Positions 1-11,020 of a stretch of 64,000 nt of DNA are shown here, in pieces. Both the position numbers and the translations under genes were made by a program. The notes beneath the pieces are model-generated. The model did no database searches and was not told the DNA's origin. It saw nothing but the letters and a program-made list of their open reading frames with translations. Source of the DNA: Paguma larvata (Eukaryota > Chordata > Mammalia > Carnivora > Viverridae); contig CM057826.1 of the NCBI GenBank assembly GCA_030068075.1, positions 97,019,804 through 97,083,803 of the forward strand, in the 5' to 3' direction. Position 1 is the stretch's first letter. Each line of letters opens with the position of its first letter.

Positions 1-127
1 AAGCAGGCTCTGCGTTAACAGTGCAGGGCAGAATATGATGCGGGGCTCAATTTCACAACTGTGAGATCATGACCTGAGCCAAAACCAAGAGTTGGACACT
101 TAAACAACTAAGATACCCAGGTGCCCC
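1..127 (-). mobile_element. Felid tRNA-derived SINE, cut by the window start
   Basis: Reverse-strand copy ending in the inverted head CCCAGGTGCCCC. The inverted B-box side (GTGAGATCATGACCTGAGCC) is intact. Its 3' tail lies outside the window. Confidence 0.9.
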
Positions 128-339
128 TAAAAATTTTTTTTTAAATAAATAAGAAATAAGAAATAAGAGTAAGTTTTACCACTGTCCCCCCCACCCCAAA
201 AAAAGACTTGGGTTTGGAATGTAGGCCTTCCTATTCTAATTCCAAGGTTTCTTCCACTCCAAACTACCTCTTTAACTCATGGTTCACAAATAAATAAGTA
301 TAATTAAAAGAGTAGCTTGTTTTAAAAATAACATTGTTT

Positions 340-500
340 GGGGTGACTGGGTGGCTTAGTCAGTTGAGCATCTGACTCTTGATTTTGGGTCAGGTCATGA
401 TCCCAGGGACATGGGAATGAGCCCTGGGTCAGGCTCCAAGCAGAGCAGGGCGCCTGCTTAAGATTCTCTTTCTCCCTTCACCCCTCTCCCCCACTCAAAG
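340..500 (+). mobile_element. Felid SINE without a poly-A tail
   Basis: The head (GGGGTGACTGGGTGGCTTAG) and CT-rich body are recognisable but diverged. The copy ends in CCCACTCAAAG with no A-rich tail and runs straight into an inverted SINE head (501-545). Confidence 0.85.
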
Positions 501-545
501 TCAAAGAGTCAGATGCTTAACTAACTGAGTCACCCAAGTGTCCCC
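501..545 (-). mobile_element. Isolated inverted SINE head, about 45 bp
   Basis: Only the first 45 or so bases of a SINE are present, on the reverse strand, ending GTGTCCCC. The B-box region and body are absent. It abuts the 3' end of the plus-strand SINE at 340-500, the same arrangement as at 8352-8603. Confidence 0.8.
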
Positions 546-588
546 ACCTGATGTGTTTGTAAGGTGAGACACTGACTGTACAGTTGAT

Positions 589-831
589 AGAAATCTAAGC
601 TGGTGGGGCGCCTGGGTGGCTCAGTCGGTTGAGCGTCCACCTTCGGCTCAGGTCATGATCTCACGGTCTGTGAGTTCGAGTCCCGCGTCAGGCTCTGTGC
701 TGACGGCTCAGAGCCTGGAGCCTGCTTCAGATTCTGTGTCTCCCTCTCTCTCTGCCCCTCCCCTGCTCACGCTCTGTCTCTCTATCTCTCAAGAATAAAT
801 AAACATTAAAAAAAAAGAAATCTAAGCTGGT
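589..831 (+). mobile_element. Young felid SINE with perfect 16-bp target duplication
   Basis: The SINE body is 605-815. Identical copies of AGAAATCTAAGCTGGT flank it at 589-604 and 816-831. Head, internal promoter boxes, CT-rich region and an A-rich tail with AATAAATAAACATT are all intact. The exact duplication and low divergence suggest a recent insertion. A 60-residue reading frame inside it (616-798) is read-through of SINE sequence. Confidence 0.95.
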
Positions 832-1314
832 AAATTTTAGAAAAATTAGCGCACATTAAGACAACCATTACAGATCATTTTGTTAACTGCAAGTATATTG
901 TTTCATTGAGGTTAGACTGCTCCTAAAGTTCTCAAGTGACAGGGACCTAGGAATTTCTCATTCATGTCTAGAACTATCCTTGATTGTTACAGTGTAATGA
1001 GGTGATTCAATATTTCACATTCTCTAGTATAAACAGAAAAAGGAACATAGTACTATGCTCATTGGCAAGGGCTGAATTGGAAAAGGGTCAGAATACTTAA
1101 GTCAATAAAACAGTAAAGTGATTAGGAGGCTGATTATCATTAGCTTAAAAGATTAAATCTTTCTCATACATAACAGGGGCACAAATCATTCAGATTTCAA
1201 ATGTGGGAAGGCAGAGACAGGAGAAACAATTTATGAAAGGAGATCAATTTTTATAATTTTAGTTCCTATGCTGAATATTGTTCTACACTACTTATTGTTG
1301 GTAAGCAGGAAGAC
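832..1314. other. Unassigned AT-rich sequence
   Basis: I see no reading frame, repeat family or splice-like structure I can name. It is probably single-copy intronic or intergenic DNA. Confidence 0.5.
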
Positions 1315-1500
1315 AGAGTTCAGGAAGCATGGATTCCAGAGTCATACATAACAGGGGTTGAAATCCTAATCCTCCTCATTGTCTTTTTTAGGAAAGAAGC
1401 TTAACTCTCTTAGCCACAGTTGAATTTTCTGTGAAATGGGCTGAAGAGAAGATTAAATAAGATTGTAAACTGCTGCAATAGTCGGTAATGTTCATTCCCT
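1315..1500 (+). repeat. MIR (ancient tRNA-derived SINE)
   Basis: The MIR layout is visible: a diverged 5' half, then a TGTGAAATGGGCTGAAGAG-like core and GATTAAATAAGATTGTAAA, matching the family's AAATGGG...GATTAAATGAGAT stretch. Ends are approximate. Confidence 0.65.
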
Positions 1501-1600
1501 TCTTTCTTCACCTCCCACTAAAATTATCATTAAAACAGATCTACTGATGGCAGTTTGTACAATCAGACACCCATTAAGATGAAGAAGACATTATTAATAT

Positions 1601-1708
1601 TTTAAGATTTTATTTTTAAGTAATCTTTACACCCAAGGTAGGCCTTAAATTCACAACCCCGAGATCAAGAGTTGCATTCCCCACTAACTGAGCCAGCCAG
1701 GCATGCCA
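1601..1708 (-). mobile_element. Older, shorter carnivore SINE subtype
   Basis: Reverse-strand copy of the roughly 110-bp subtype with no CT-rich body: tail side AAGATTTTATTTTTAAGTAATC, middle ACAACCCCGAGATCAAGAG, head side GAGCCAGCCAGGCATGCC. Confidence 0.8.
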
Positions 1709-1865
1709 AAGATGAAATTATTTTTATATTATCAAAGAATATGCAAAGAAATGGGGTGTTGGAATCACTTAAATGAGATGAGAGTCTAAAGAAGTAAAAA
1801 TCAAAATAGAAATATTGAAGGATTAAGAAGAATAAAAGTATCAGAAATCAAGTGGTGAATTTATA

Positions 1866-2070
1866 TTTTTTTAGTTTATTTATTTATTTATTTTGAGAGA
1901 CAGAGAGAGTGCAAGCAGGGGAGGGGCAGAGAGAGAGGAAGAATTCCAAGTAGGATCTGCACTGTCAGAGCAGAGCCTGATGCAGGGCTTGAACTCACAA
2001 ATTGTGAGATCATGACCCCAGCTGACATCAAGAGCTGGCCGCTTAACCTAATGAGCCACACCAGCACCCC
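1866..2070 (-). mobile_element. Felid SINE
   Basis: Complete reverse-strand copy. Imperfect flanking duplications are visible (TCAAGTGGTGAATT near 1848 and TCAAATGGTGAGTATT at 2071). Several mutations in the head suggest moderate age. Confidence 0.9.
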
Positions 2071-2792
2071 TCAAATGGTGAGTATTAAACCAGACATGAA
2101 TGTAATCAATCTGTAAAAATTTTATAAGGACAAAAATAAAGTAGCTGACTGAGGGTAATCTTTACAGTATGAAAAGAGATAGGAAAAGGATATCACAAAA
2201 CAAATTCTATATAGATAGTCCACAAATGGAAAAAAAAAGCAAGAAATAATGTTGTATGACAAATGGTACTATACAACTAACCATTTAGCACAAAAAACAG
2301 TACCGCATATTCTGTGTATTCAAGTCTGTTTTTCTCCTACTATGACAGTAAGACTCAACCAAGATAGAGACATAAACAAATTAATGAATATAAAAACCTG
2401 GAATGAAATGTGAGATGGTAAGGGAATCTGACATTATACCGGAGACACAAAAAATAATGCTAATTTACTATACATACTAAGAAAGTGGTATAAGGCTATA
2501 AGAATATACCCTTAAAAGTGAATCTTGGGTTAAAAATCTTATTGTCCTCTTGCAAACAGAGATATTGAGTTACTGACCAACTGAATACCTCGTCCTAATC
2601 ACCATCCATCCCCCTCATCCCATGAAATTGGAATTCATCAACTTTAACTGTCCTTAGAGAATAGCAATCATAACATCTTCAGAATGAAAACATTAGACAT
2701 CTATCTAATCCTTTTATTTAAAAAAATGAGGAAATAAAAACCCAGAAACATTACAACTGAATTAAGGGAAAGAATTTAACTTTGACTTTTAG
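2071..2792. other. Unassigned AT-rich sequence
   Basis: No gene, reading frame or named repeat recognised. Confidence 0.45.
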
Positions 2793-2997
2793 AAACATAA
2801 TTAGGGGCAGCTGGGTGGCTCAGTTGTTAAGCATCTGACTTTGGCATGGGTCATGATCTCAGAGTTCGTGACTTGGAGTCCCACATCATGTGAGTTTGAG
2901 CCCCGCTTTGGGTGAGCCCCGCTACTCTCTCCTCCACATAAGATTTTCTCTCTGCCCCTCACTCACATGCTCCCTCTCTCTCAAAAAATAAAAGTAT
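2793..2997 (+). mobile_element. Felid SINE whose tail was the landing site of a young L1
   Basis: SINE body 2805-2997. The left target duplication AAACATAATTAG is at 2793-2804. Its exact right-hand partner is not at the end of the SINE but at 4901-4912, beyond the L1. So the SINE inserted first and the L1 then landed in its A-rich tail. Confidence 0.9.
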
Positions 2998-3092
2998 CCT
3001 GATTTATTCATTTTAGCCACTCGAACCGGTGTAAGGTGGTATCTCAGTGTGGTTTTGATTTGTATTTCCCTGATGATGAGTGACTTTGAGCA

Positions 3093-4170
3093 TCATTTCA
3101 TGTGTCTGTTGGCCATCTGAATGTCCTCTTTGGAGAAGTGTCTATTCATATCTTCCGCCCACTTTTTCACTGGATTATTTGTTTTTCGGGTGTGGAGTTT
3201 GGTAAGTTCTTTATAGATTTTAGATACTAGTCCTTTATCTGATATGTCATTTGCCATTATCCTTTCCCATTCCGTTGGCTGTCTATTAGTTTTGTTGGTT
3301 GTTTCCTTTGCCGTGCAGAATCTTTTTATCTTGATGAGGTCCCAGTAGTTCATTTTTGCTTTCAATTCCCTCGCCTTTGGAGATGTGTCGCGTAGAAAAT
3401 TGCTGTGACTCAGGTCAAAGAGGTTTTTTCCTGCTTTCTCCTCTAGGATTTTGATGGTTTCCTGTCTCACATTCAGGTCCTTCATCCATTTAGAGTTTAT
3501 TTTTGTGAGTGGTGTAAGGAAGTGGTCTAGTTTCATTCTTCTACATGTTGCTGTCCAGTTCTCCCAGCACCATTTGTTAAAGAGGCTGTCTTTTTTCCAT
3601 CGGATATTCTTTCCTGCTTTGTCAAAGATTAGATGGCCATATGCTTGTGGGTCCATCTCTGGGTTCTCTATTCTATTCCATTGGTCTATGTGTCTGTTCT
3701 TGTGCCAATACCATGCTGTCTTGATGACTACCGCTTTGTAGTAGAGGTTAAAATCTGGGATTGTGATGCCTCCCACTTTGGTTTTATTCTTCAGAATTAC
3801 TTTGGCTATTCGGGGTCTTTTGTGGTTCCATACAAATTTTAGGATTGTTTGCTCTAGCTTTGAGAAGTATGCTGGTGCAATTTTGATTGGGGTTGCATTG
3901 AATGTGTAGATTGCTTTAGGTAGTATTGCCATTTTAACGATATTTATTCTTCCGATCCATGAGCATGGGATGTTTTTCCATTTCCTTGTGTCTTCCTCAA
4001 TTTCCTTCATAAGTTTTTTATAGTTTTCCACATAAAGGTCTTTTACATCTTTGGTTAGGTTTATTCCTAGGTATTTGATGGTTTTTGGTGCAATTGTGAA
4101 TGGGATTCGCTTCTTTATTTCTCTTTCTATTGCTTCATTGTTGGTGTAAAGGAAAGCAACCGATTTCTGT
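3093..4170 (-). pseudogene. L1 ORF2 fragment (reverse transcriptase end to C-terminal region), inverted
   Basis: An open frame of 380 codons runs from 4235 down to 3093. The first 20 or so residues come from antisense of the upright L1 piece. From about 4170 onward it is genuine ORF2: [18 protein letters not shown], then [58 protein letters not shown] and [17 protein letters not shown] segments. The endonuclease and RT catalytic parts are missing. The frame stops at MANRHMK, where a base change makes a stop in sequence that continues as L1 to about 2998. No function is expected; its openness reflects the youth of the copy. Confidence 0.9.
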
Positions 4171-4640
4171 ACGGGGATGTGGAGAAGCAGGCACCCTCCT
4201 ACACTGTTGGTGGGAATGCAAACTGGTGCAGCCACTCTGGAAAACGGTGTGGAGGTTCCTCAAAAAAATGAAAACAGAGCTACCCTATGACCCAGCAATA
4301 GCACTGCTAGGACTCTACCCGAGACACAGGAATGCTGATGCATAGGGGCACGTGTACCCCAATGTTCATAGCAGCACTTTCGACAATAGCCAAATCATGG
4401 AAGCAAACCAAGTGCCCATCAACTGACGAATGGATAAAGAAGTTGTGGCACATATATACAATGTACTACTACATGGCAATGAGAAAAAATGAAATCTGGC
4501 CATGTGTAGCAACATGGATGGAACTGGAGGGTATTATGTTAAGTGAAATAAGTCAGTCAGAAAAAGACAGATACCATATGTTTCCACGAATAGGTGGACT
4601 TTGTGAGACTAAGCAAAAACCAAGGGGAGGGGAAGAGGGG
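4171..4640 (+). pseudogene. L1 ORF2 C-terminus (upright piece)
   Basis: Forward-strand frames carry the end of ORF2. The 4332-4682 frame includes STIAKSWKQTKCPSTDEW and the MYYYMAMRKNEI segment, then YHMFPRIGG just before the 3' UTR. The part before 4332 is in a different frame, so at least one frameshift is present. It is the continuation, in the element's own orientation, of the inverted piece at 3093-4170. Confidence 0.88.
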
Positions 4641-4715
4641 AAAGGAAAAAAAGACACAGAGAGGGAGGGAGTTAAAACATAAGAGACTCTCAAAGACTAA
4701 GAACAATCTGAGAAT

Positions 4716-4760
4716 GAGGGAGGTGAGGGAGGTGAGGGAGGTGAGGGAGGTGAGGGAGGG
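4716..4760 (+). repeat. 9-bp minisatellite in the L1 3' UTR
   Basis: Almost five copies of GAGGGAGGT in a row. The L1 copies at 40633-41262 and 28254-28393 lack this array, so it grew within this copy or its source lineage. Confidence 0.9.
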
Positions 4761-4912
4761 GGGAGAGGGGGTGACGGACATTAAAGAGGGCATGTGTTGG
4801 GATGAACACTGGGTGTTATATGTAAACCAACTTGAAAATAAACTATTATAAAAAAATAAAATAAAATAAACATTTAAATAAAAAAGTAAAAAATAGGTAA
4901 AAACATAATTAG

Positions 4913-6269
4913 AACATTCAGTTCTATATTATGTTCTTTTCCCCCTTCATTTTTGCATAGTACACTGACTTTCTGATAGTTATCTGCCAGTAAAATCAAA
5001 CCCTTCCTCTAAAGGGAACTGGATAGTACACAGCCCATGCATAAGTGTTGGGTCTAAGAGCAGGGTTGACACTTCATGACTGCATTTCCTAAATGATTAA
5101 GCCAAGATTGGGTACCTGACCCTCCACATGATGAATCCTGGCACAGAAAGGTGAGCTCCATCAACTGGATTTCCTTTCTCAGAAATATGAACAGAAAGTA
5201 CTAGGATCATTTACCAGTTCTCAAAGAAGCTACGATGTCAATGATGCAGCCAACATTAGATTCCGCATGCTGAGACAAAATTATAAAGGGGCAGAAATTC
5301 TAAGCAAGCAGAAAGGAGAATGGACGGCACAGAGAGGAGGAGGAAAGCACTGAGCAAGATTACATGGTCCACCAAAGTGAGAATAACTTATCCTGGGAGC
5401 TGTCATGATTCCTGATGGTTTTCTACTTCCACAAATGGCTTAAAATAAGCCTTTCCCTTTCCCTTAAGACAATCTGAGGGAGTTCTCTTCCTTGGAACCA
5501 AAAGAGCTTAGTTATAATAGGAATATTAAATAACTATTATATATATAATCACATGATTATATATATTAAATATTATATTATAACAAACTATTTCCGAAAT
5601 GTATTTAAGTGGAAGGAACTAAACTTTTTAAGGAGTTCTCTAGGACCTGGAGGGTTGGTAGAGTGAAGCTGATGACTACTGTGGAAATCAATTTCCTTAG
5701 ATTGAACAACCAGAGTAAATTTGAGAGCTGACATGGAAGTCTCTAGAAGATACTAAGTATAGTGAATATATCAAAATGGGTGGAGAATAAACTGAGTAGG
5801 AAAACAGACAAAACCAAGATTCAAGTCAGGTGCCAGTTCAGGTGTACATCCTCTTTCCAGACAGCAGAATTCCTTCATCTACTTCTACCCTTCCCTTGCC
5901 TATTCCAAATTATACTATTTTGGTTCTGAACAATGGCAATCACTGCCTCTGCTGTCATCAAGGGAAAAACTGCTTCATAATATTTGTTTCATTCATATTT
6001 ATACCTGTGAGAGATGTTGGAATAGTGGCAATTTACCCTCACTATGATGTTAGCTTTCAAGTAATACTGGCTTCCCAAGATTAAGACAGTCGAAGAAGCG
6101 ACACTATCTCTTACACTTTTCCAGGAGGCAACGCAATTACAAGTGTGGTAGATAAACACATGCCTTATTTGAACAAATATAAAAGGGAGCTCCTACCATG
6201 TGAGAGCAATACAAAGTTAGATGATGCAACAAGATAGTAATATATTAATTACTTATCTAGAGAACTATT
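4913..6269. other. Unassigned sequence with an AT-only stretch
   Basis: No named repeat or gene is recognised. A stretch at about 5517-5585 is almost pure A/T (ATATATAATC, ATATATATTAAATATTATAT). A frame at 5830-6084 has no feature that supports a gene. Confidence 0.5.
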
Positions 6270-7150
6270 TTAGAAGCAACAGACAACACATGAAAGAAAA
6301 CTGACAAAATACAATAGTAAACAAACATTGGAAAATACTGAATCTTATTAGTAATCAATAAATGTAATAATGAAGTAAAATTTTTAGACTAATTAGCAAA
6401 GATAATTTTATAACAACAATACACTATGCTGCTGAAGATATGACAAATTACTGAAGGTAAACTAATATAACTTATCGGAAATCAACTCAGCAACCTGTAT
6501 TGAGAGCCATATACATTTTAATAACCTTTGACCTCATAATTACACTTCTTAGACTATATCCTAAGAATGCTAAATAAAGGGAAAAAAGTGTTATTCTCAA
6601 AGATTTTATCCTGGGATTCTTTCTTTTATATTTAATATTTATTTATGTTTTAGAGAGAAAGCGCATGTGAGCAGTGGAGGGGTAGAGAGAGCTGGGGCGG
6701 GGGAATAGAGGATCCAAAGTGGTGCTCTGAGCTGACAGCAGTGAACCTGGTGTGAGGTCAAACTCCCTAACCTGGAGATCACGATGTGAGCCGAAGTTGA
6801 ACGCTCAAATGACTGAACCACCCAGGTGCCCCAGCCATCTTTTGAATGACTGCATAATAACTGAACGATTGAATGTTCACCCATAAATTTATTGTTGTAT
6901 TAGAAATAGCCCCAGGGAGATTACTGATCCCCCAGAAGCTGATCAAACATTGTATGTAGAGAACAATAAGAAATAAGTAAAACATATGTATAAGATAAAG
7001 TGAGAATTGTTAAATGAAAGAGACAACAATGAAAAGATAGCAGATTAGAGGGCTAAGATTATGGGACTTTTTCCTTTTATCTTTAAAATTTTTTCAATAC
7101 TGTAGTTATATTCCCTTTAAAATGAAAATAAATAATAAAAGTCTCCAAAA
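6270..7150 (+). mobile_element. Old L1M 3' region, split by a SINE
   Basis: The remnant reads like the ORF2 end of a mammalian L1 (CTTTGACCTCATAATTACAC, then CTATATCCTAAGAATGC) and resumes after the SINE, reaching an L1M-like 3' end near 7150. It is strongly diverged with no usable frame. Confidence 0.6.
6629..6832 (-). mobile_element. Felid SINE inside the L1M remnant
   Basis: Complete but diverged reverse-strand copy ending CCACCCAGGTGCCCC at 6832. Its CT-rich body appears as the GAGAGAGCTGGGGCGGGGG side. Confidence 0.88.
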
Positions 7151-7796
7151 CTGTAAGTGTTTGACGTCCTACATAGAGTAGGGCAAAAGATCCCAGAGAA
7201 TGTTACTAAATTATGATACGGTGCTTACTATTCATAATAACAACAGAATCATCAAAACCTTAAATTACACCTTTTTTACTTGTTAAAAAGGCAAGAAGTG
7301 TGAAATATAATTTAGACAGTTTTATGTGAAAATGGTTAAAGGTTATGGCACTTAAAGGGTTAAATTTTAGTTACAGAAAATTGATGTACTTGCAGAACTT
7401 TTTCCCAGATAATGCCATTAAAATGAGTAGACACAATGATACAAAGAGGATATTGGAAATTTAAAAAAATCTTCATTATCAAGGGAAAAAACTAAATCTC
7501 TGCAAAGCAGAATTATACCAAAGATGTTTTATAATCCCAGACCCCTAGTCACAGAGAAAAAAATAGAAATTTTATCTTTACTTAATGAGAAATATTATGA
7601 TTTCTACATTTGTGATTAGTTTTTGATTACAGTTTAAATTTCCTGTGTGTGTGGAAAAAATTTTAATGATGTTATAAGTTAATATTAGGACTTATTTAAT
7701 TGTTTAAGTGAAATACTAAGAAAAAATATAGAAAAGTAAGATTACTATAAAATTTAAAACAAGAATACCCAAATTTTGCTTAATATAAAAAAAGTG
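7151..7796. other. Unassigned AT-rich sequence
   Basis: Nothing recognised. Confidence 0.45.
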
Positions 7797-7890
7797 TCAG
7801 GATGCCTGACTGGCCTGACAGAATGCGATGCTTGATCTCAGGGTTGTGAGTTCAAGCCCCATATTCGACATTGAGACTCCTTAAAAAAAA
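7797..7890 (+). mobile_element. Older short carnivore SINE
   Basis: The diverged head CAGGATGCCTGACTGGCC is followed by GGTTGTGAGTTCAAGCCCC, and the copy ends after ACTCCTTAAAAAAAA with no CT-rich body. Confidence 0.75.
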
Positions 7891-8351
7891 TTCCAATCAC
7901 CTCTCATCAATTTTATAATTTTTTAAAACAGCAGCATATAATTCCAGAAATAGTACTTAAGAAAAAAAAATCAATGAATAGCTTGATTAAACCTGATGCT
8001 GAAAGAGAAGAAAAAAAAAATCCCATGAAAATGTGAAAGCCAAGAGCAAATTAAAAAAAATTTAGCTTAGAAAAGGGGGTCTATAATTCTTCTACGATGG
8101 TTCTTAAAACTTTTGCGGCAGTAAATTCTACAGATTCCCTCAATAATCATAACTACAAATATGACAAAATTTACTAATGTATGATAAGAAAATTTCAACT
8201 GCAGAAGTAAATGAGTACATACTACAAATAAATTTGTCATTTAGTGTATACTAAAATACTATAAAGGTTAGAGTTCTAGTACTTTTCTTTTTGCAATTCA
8301 GTAATTTGTGTCATATACTATTTTACTCTTTATTTTAAGAAAACAATTCAT
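7891..8351. other. Unassigned AT-rich sequence
   Basis: Nothing recognised. Confidence 0.45.
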
Positions 8352-8548
8352 GGGGCGCCTGGATGGCTCAGTCAGTTAAGCATTTGACTCTTGATTTCAG
8401 CTCAGGTCATGATCTCACAGTTTGTGGGATCGAGCCGAGCATCAGGTTCCGTGCTGACAGTGTGGAGCCTTCTTGGGATTCTCTTTCTCTCTCTCTCCTT
8501 TCCCTATGTGCATGTTCTCCCTCAAAATAAATAAATAAACATTAAAAA
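8352..8548 (+). mobile_element. Felid SINE
   Basis: Full copy with an AATAAATAAATAAACATT tail. A short duplication AATTCAT lies at 8345-8351 and 8550-8556. An inverted SINE head follows at 8561. Confidence 0.9.
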
Positions 8549-8560
8549 TAATTCATAAAT

Positions 8561-8603
8561 CAAGATTCAGACTAAGTACTTAACTGAGCCACCCAGACAC
8601 CCC
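8561..8603 (-). mobile_element. Isolated inverted SINE head, about 43 bp
   Basis: Only the head is present, on the reverse strand (TTAACTGAGCCACCCAGACA, then CCCC). It breaks off at nearly the same internal point as the head at 501-545 and likewise follows a plus-strand SINE. Confidence 0.8.
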
Positions 8604-9600
8604 TACACTAAAGTGATTCTTAGAAAAAATAAATTAATTTATTTATTATTAAAAAACTTTTCCTACATAATTTCCTTGGAGTGGGGTTGGGTACACAGAA
8701 ACCAAATCTTTAAGTCAAATGAAATAGTGTTACAATTAAAAAAATTTCATACAGCAAATAATCCATATTATTTACAGTTAATAAAATACACACTCTCCAG
8801 TCAACTCTTCATTACGCATTCTTACGGGAGTGGTATGCATAGTCTAGAAGAAAGGAACTCCAGCAATGAAATCAATAAGCAAACATTTACTAAGCAGTGA
8901 TATATGCAGGGTTTTACAGCTGGAAGCTACAAATACAAAATTCCTAATGTTTCTTTACGTTATTAAATTCAAAAATTCAATGTGTGGTGAGGCGTTTGAG
9001 GAACTTGACCCGAAACATTTGAGATGTCCAGGAGTTTGTATTTCCACGATTCAGAAAATGATAATTTTATCTGAGATCATAATTTTGTCGTGCCTGCTGA
9101 GCAACTCTACTAGAATCTCAGGGGAATGTATCAATTTTGTTTTATAAATAAGAGTTGCCTGCTGTGTCCCTGATCAGCAAATACCGATACCAACACAAAA
9201 GCCAGTAGCCAACTAGGACGTAAGGGGAAAGTAAAGCTAGGATTTTTATCAGAGTCTTTTTCTTTTTATGCTTCAACCTTTTATTTCTCTACTGGCTTTT
9301 AAGCTTCCCCAACACATTTCTACATCAAATCTTAAACTACCATACCACACTCTTGATCCTGAGCTTACTATTTACACTAAAACAAGATTCTAGCAAAACC
9401 TCCTACCTTTACACTTTCTCCACTGTTTCATTCTTGGCCTATGTTAGGATAAAGTGTCAGGTCCGGAGAAGGATGGGGGACAGACACTTGAATCACAGCC
9501 ACAGCGTTTGTGGAGCTAACAAACTCAATGTAACTCCAGGGGGCTTTGGCACAAACTGACTCTGCCATGGTTTTGGTTTTTTTCTTTTTGTTTTTTTTTT
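8604..9600. other. Unassigned sequence
   Basis: Two short frames (8613-8900 and 8866-9147) show no motif or conserved-looking composition. No repeat family is named with confidence. Confidence 0.45.
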
Positions 9601-9804
9601 AAACAGTTTTAAATTTATTTTTGAGAGACAGAGAGCAGAGCACGAGCAGGGGAGGGGCAGAGAGACGGAGATAAAGATTCTGAAGCAGGCTCCAGGCTCT
9701 GAGCTGTCAGCACAGAGCCTGATGCGGACTTGAACCCACAAACCATGAGATCATGACCTGAACTGAAGTCAAATGCTTAACCGACTGAGCCATCCAGGTG
9801 TTCC
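9601..9804 (-). mobile_element. Felid SINE
   Basis: Complete reverse-strand copy preceded by a long T-rich tail (9586-9600). The head end is mutated to CATCCAGGTGTTCC. Confidence 0.9.
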
Positions 9805-9919
9805 TGACCATGGATGGGTCTTTTAAGTCTTCTGTGCCACAAAGAGCCAAAATAACAACAGGAAAAAAAGGCGTGTTAGAGATCTGACATGCCTGTCTCA
9901 GTTCTTCTCTGCAGGAAGA

Positions 9920-10020
9920 TTAGCTGGCTGGGCAAATCACTTCTACTCATTTGGTTCATTTCCTCACCTATAAAGCAACTAAAGACCATGGTCCTTTGAG
10001 CTTCGAGATGTGAAACATTT
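9920..10020 (+). repeat. MIR fragment
   Basis: GGGCAAATCACTTCTACTC followed by CATTTCCTCACCTATAAAG matches the MIR core (GGCAAGTCACTT...TTTCCTCACCTGTAAAA). Confidence 0.6.
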
Positions 10021-10889
10021 GGTTGATTACAAATAATCGGTCTGGTCATATTCCACATACAAAAGCCAGATTTTCTTCTTCTCTTTATACTTGTTACTGA
10101 AATTCTCCAAGCCTTCAGGGAAACTTGTATTCAACTCAACTTTTCAAATGTAGTTGTGGGACTAAGTTACATGTCATTTGATTCTTTCAGCAAATACTTG
10201 GGTTTCTGTGTCAGGCTTAGGTCACTTCTTACAGAAGTCACATTCAATAGTAAGAACAATCTTTAATTGAAAATATCAGAGAAAAATTTTCACCATAACT
10301 TGGGTTTCTATCCAACAAAACTTTGCCCATTATCCTTTTAAAACTGTAACAGAAACTATGTAAAGCATTATTCAACTAAAAATCCAAGAGAGCATTCTAA
10401 TTCCTATTCCGGAGCACCTGTGGTTTCAATGATTCACTGTTTAATGCTCTTTTCCTAAACTAAGTCTCATATTATTTCTAATAAGGGTTGACAAGCAGCA
10501 TTTTATGAGCTCAAACTCTTTCTGAAACACAGATCAGAACTCTTTATATTATAACCATATACTGCCAACTGAACTCTATCAAAAAAGAATGAATCCAAGC
10601 ATTTTATTTTACCTTTCTAAACGATTAGCACCAATAACTCTGAAAACACATAATTTATGCCAAAGCCTGCTGTCACATACGAAGTTTAAATATCTTCACT
10701 TCTCTTACTTCGCTCTGTCCTAATGCTCATCTGTCCTAAAACTCTGATCCACCATTACAAAGAGTTATATAATCCAGATCTAGAAAGTTACCTTCTTTCC
10801 ATATAAGGATCATTACCTCTGATCTAAATATTTGACTTATTTGTCCACTTTCAACAGGGAATTTCACATTTGTCTGTGCACCACTTGAG
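10021..10889. other. Unassigned sequence
   Basis: No gene or named repeat. A frame at 10736-10975 has no supporting feature. Confidence 0.45.
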
Positions 10890-11020
10890 AGACATTGTGA
10901 TATAGAGGGTGAGAGGGCAAATGCTGGAGTGCCTCTGCTTGACTTTGAGCTCCTGCCTTGCCACCTATTAGTCATAGAAAGAATAATTAACCAGGGGTAG
11001 TTAAGAGGATAAAATGGTCA
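10890..11020 (+). repeat. Possible MIR fragment
   Basis: TGCTGGAGTGCCTCTGCTTG...CTTGCCACCTATTAGT resembles the 5' half of MIR, with a deletion before GAGGATAAAATGG. Low confidence because of divergence. Confidence 0.45.

Larger units (their letters stand above)
2998..4860 (+). mobile_element. Young felid L1, 5'-truncated with inverted 5' part
   Basis: The element has two pieces. 2998-4170 is ORF2 sequence on the reverse strand. 4171-4860 is the ORF2 end plus 3' UTR on the forward strand, ending in AATAAACTATTATAAAAAAATAAAATAAA. The inverted piece stops, in L1 terms, at almost the point where the upright piece starts, with only a short stretch apparently missing. That is the signature of twin priming during L1 integration. 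The 3' UTR carries the purine-rich GGGAGGGG tract usual in carnivore L1. Confidence 0.93.

Noticed and set aside
605..815. tRNA-like A and B boxes in the SINEs
   Set aside because: They are the internal promoter of the tRNA-derived SINE; no cloverleaf or anticodon arm of a functional tRNA is present.
3451..3842. Plus-strand frames over the L1
   Set aside because: They are antisense shadows of the inverted L1 ORF2 fragment.
4716..4760. Regular short repeats that might suggest a CRISPR-like array
   Set aside because: The units are contiguous with no spacers and lie in an L1 3' UTR of a mammalian genome.
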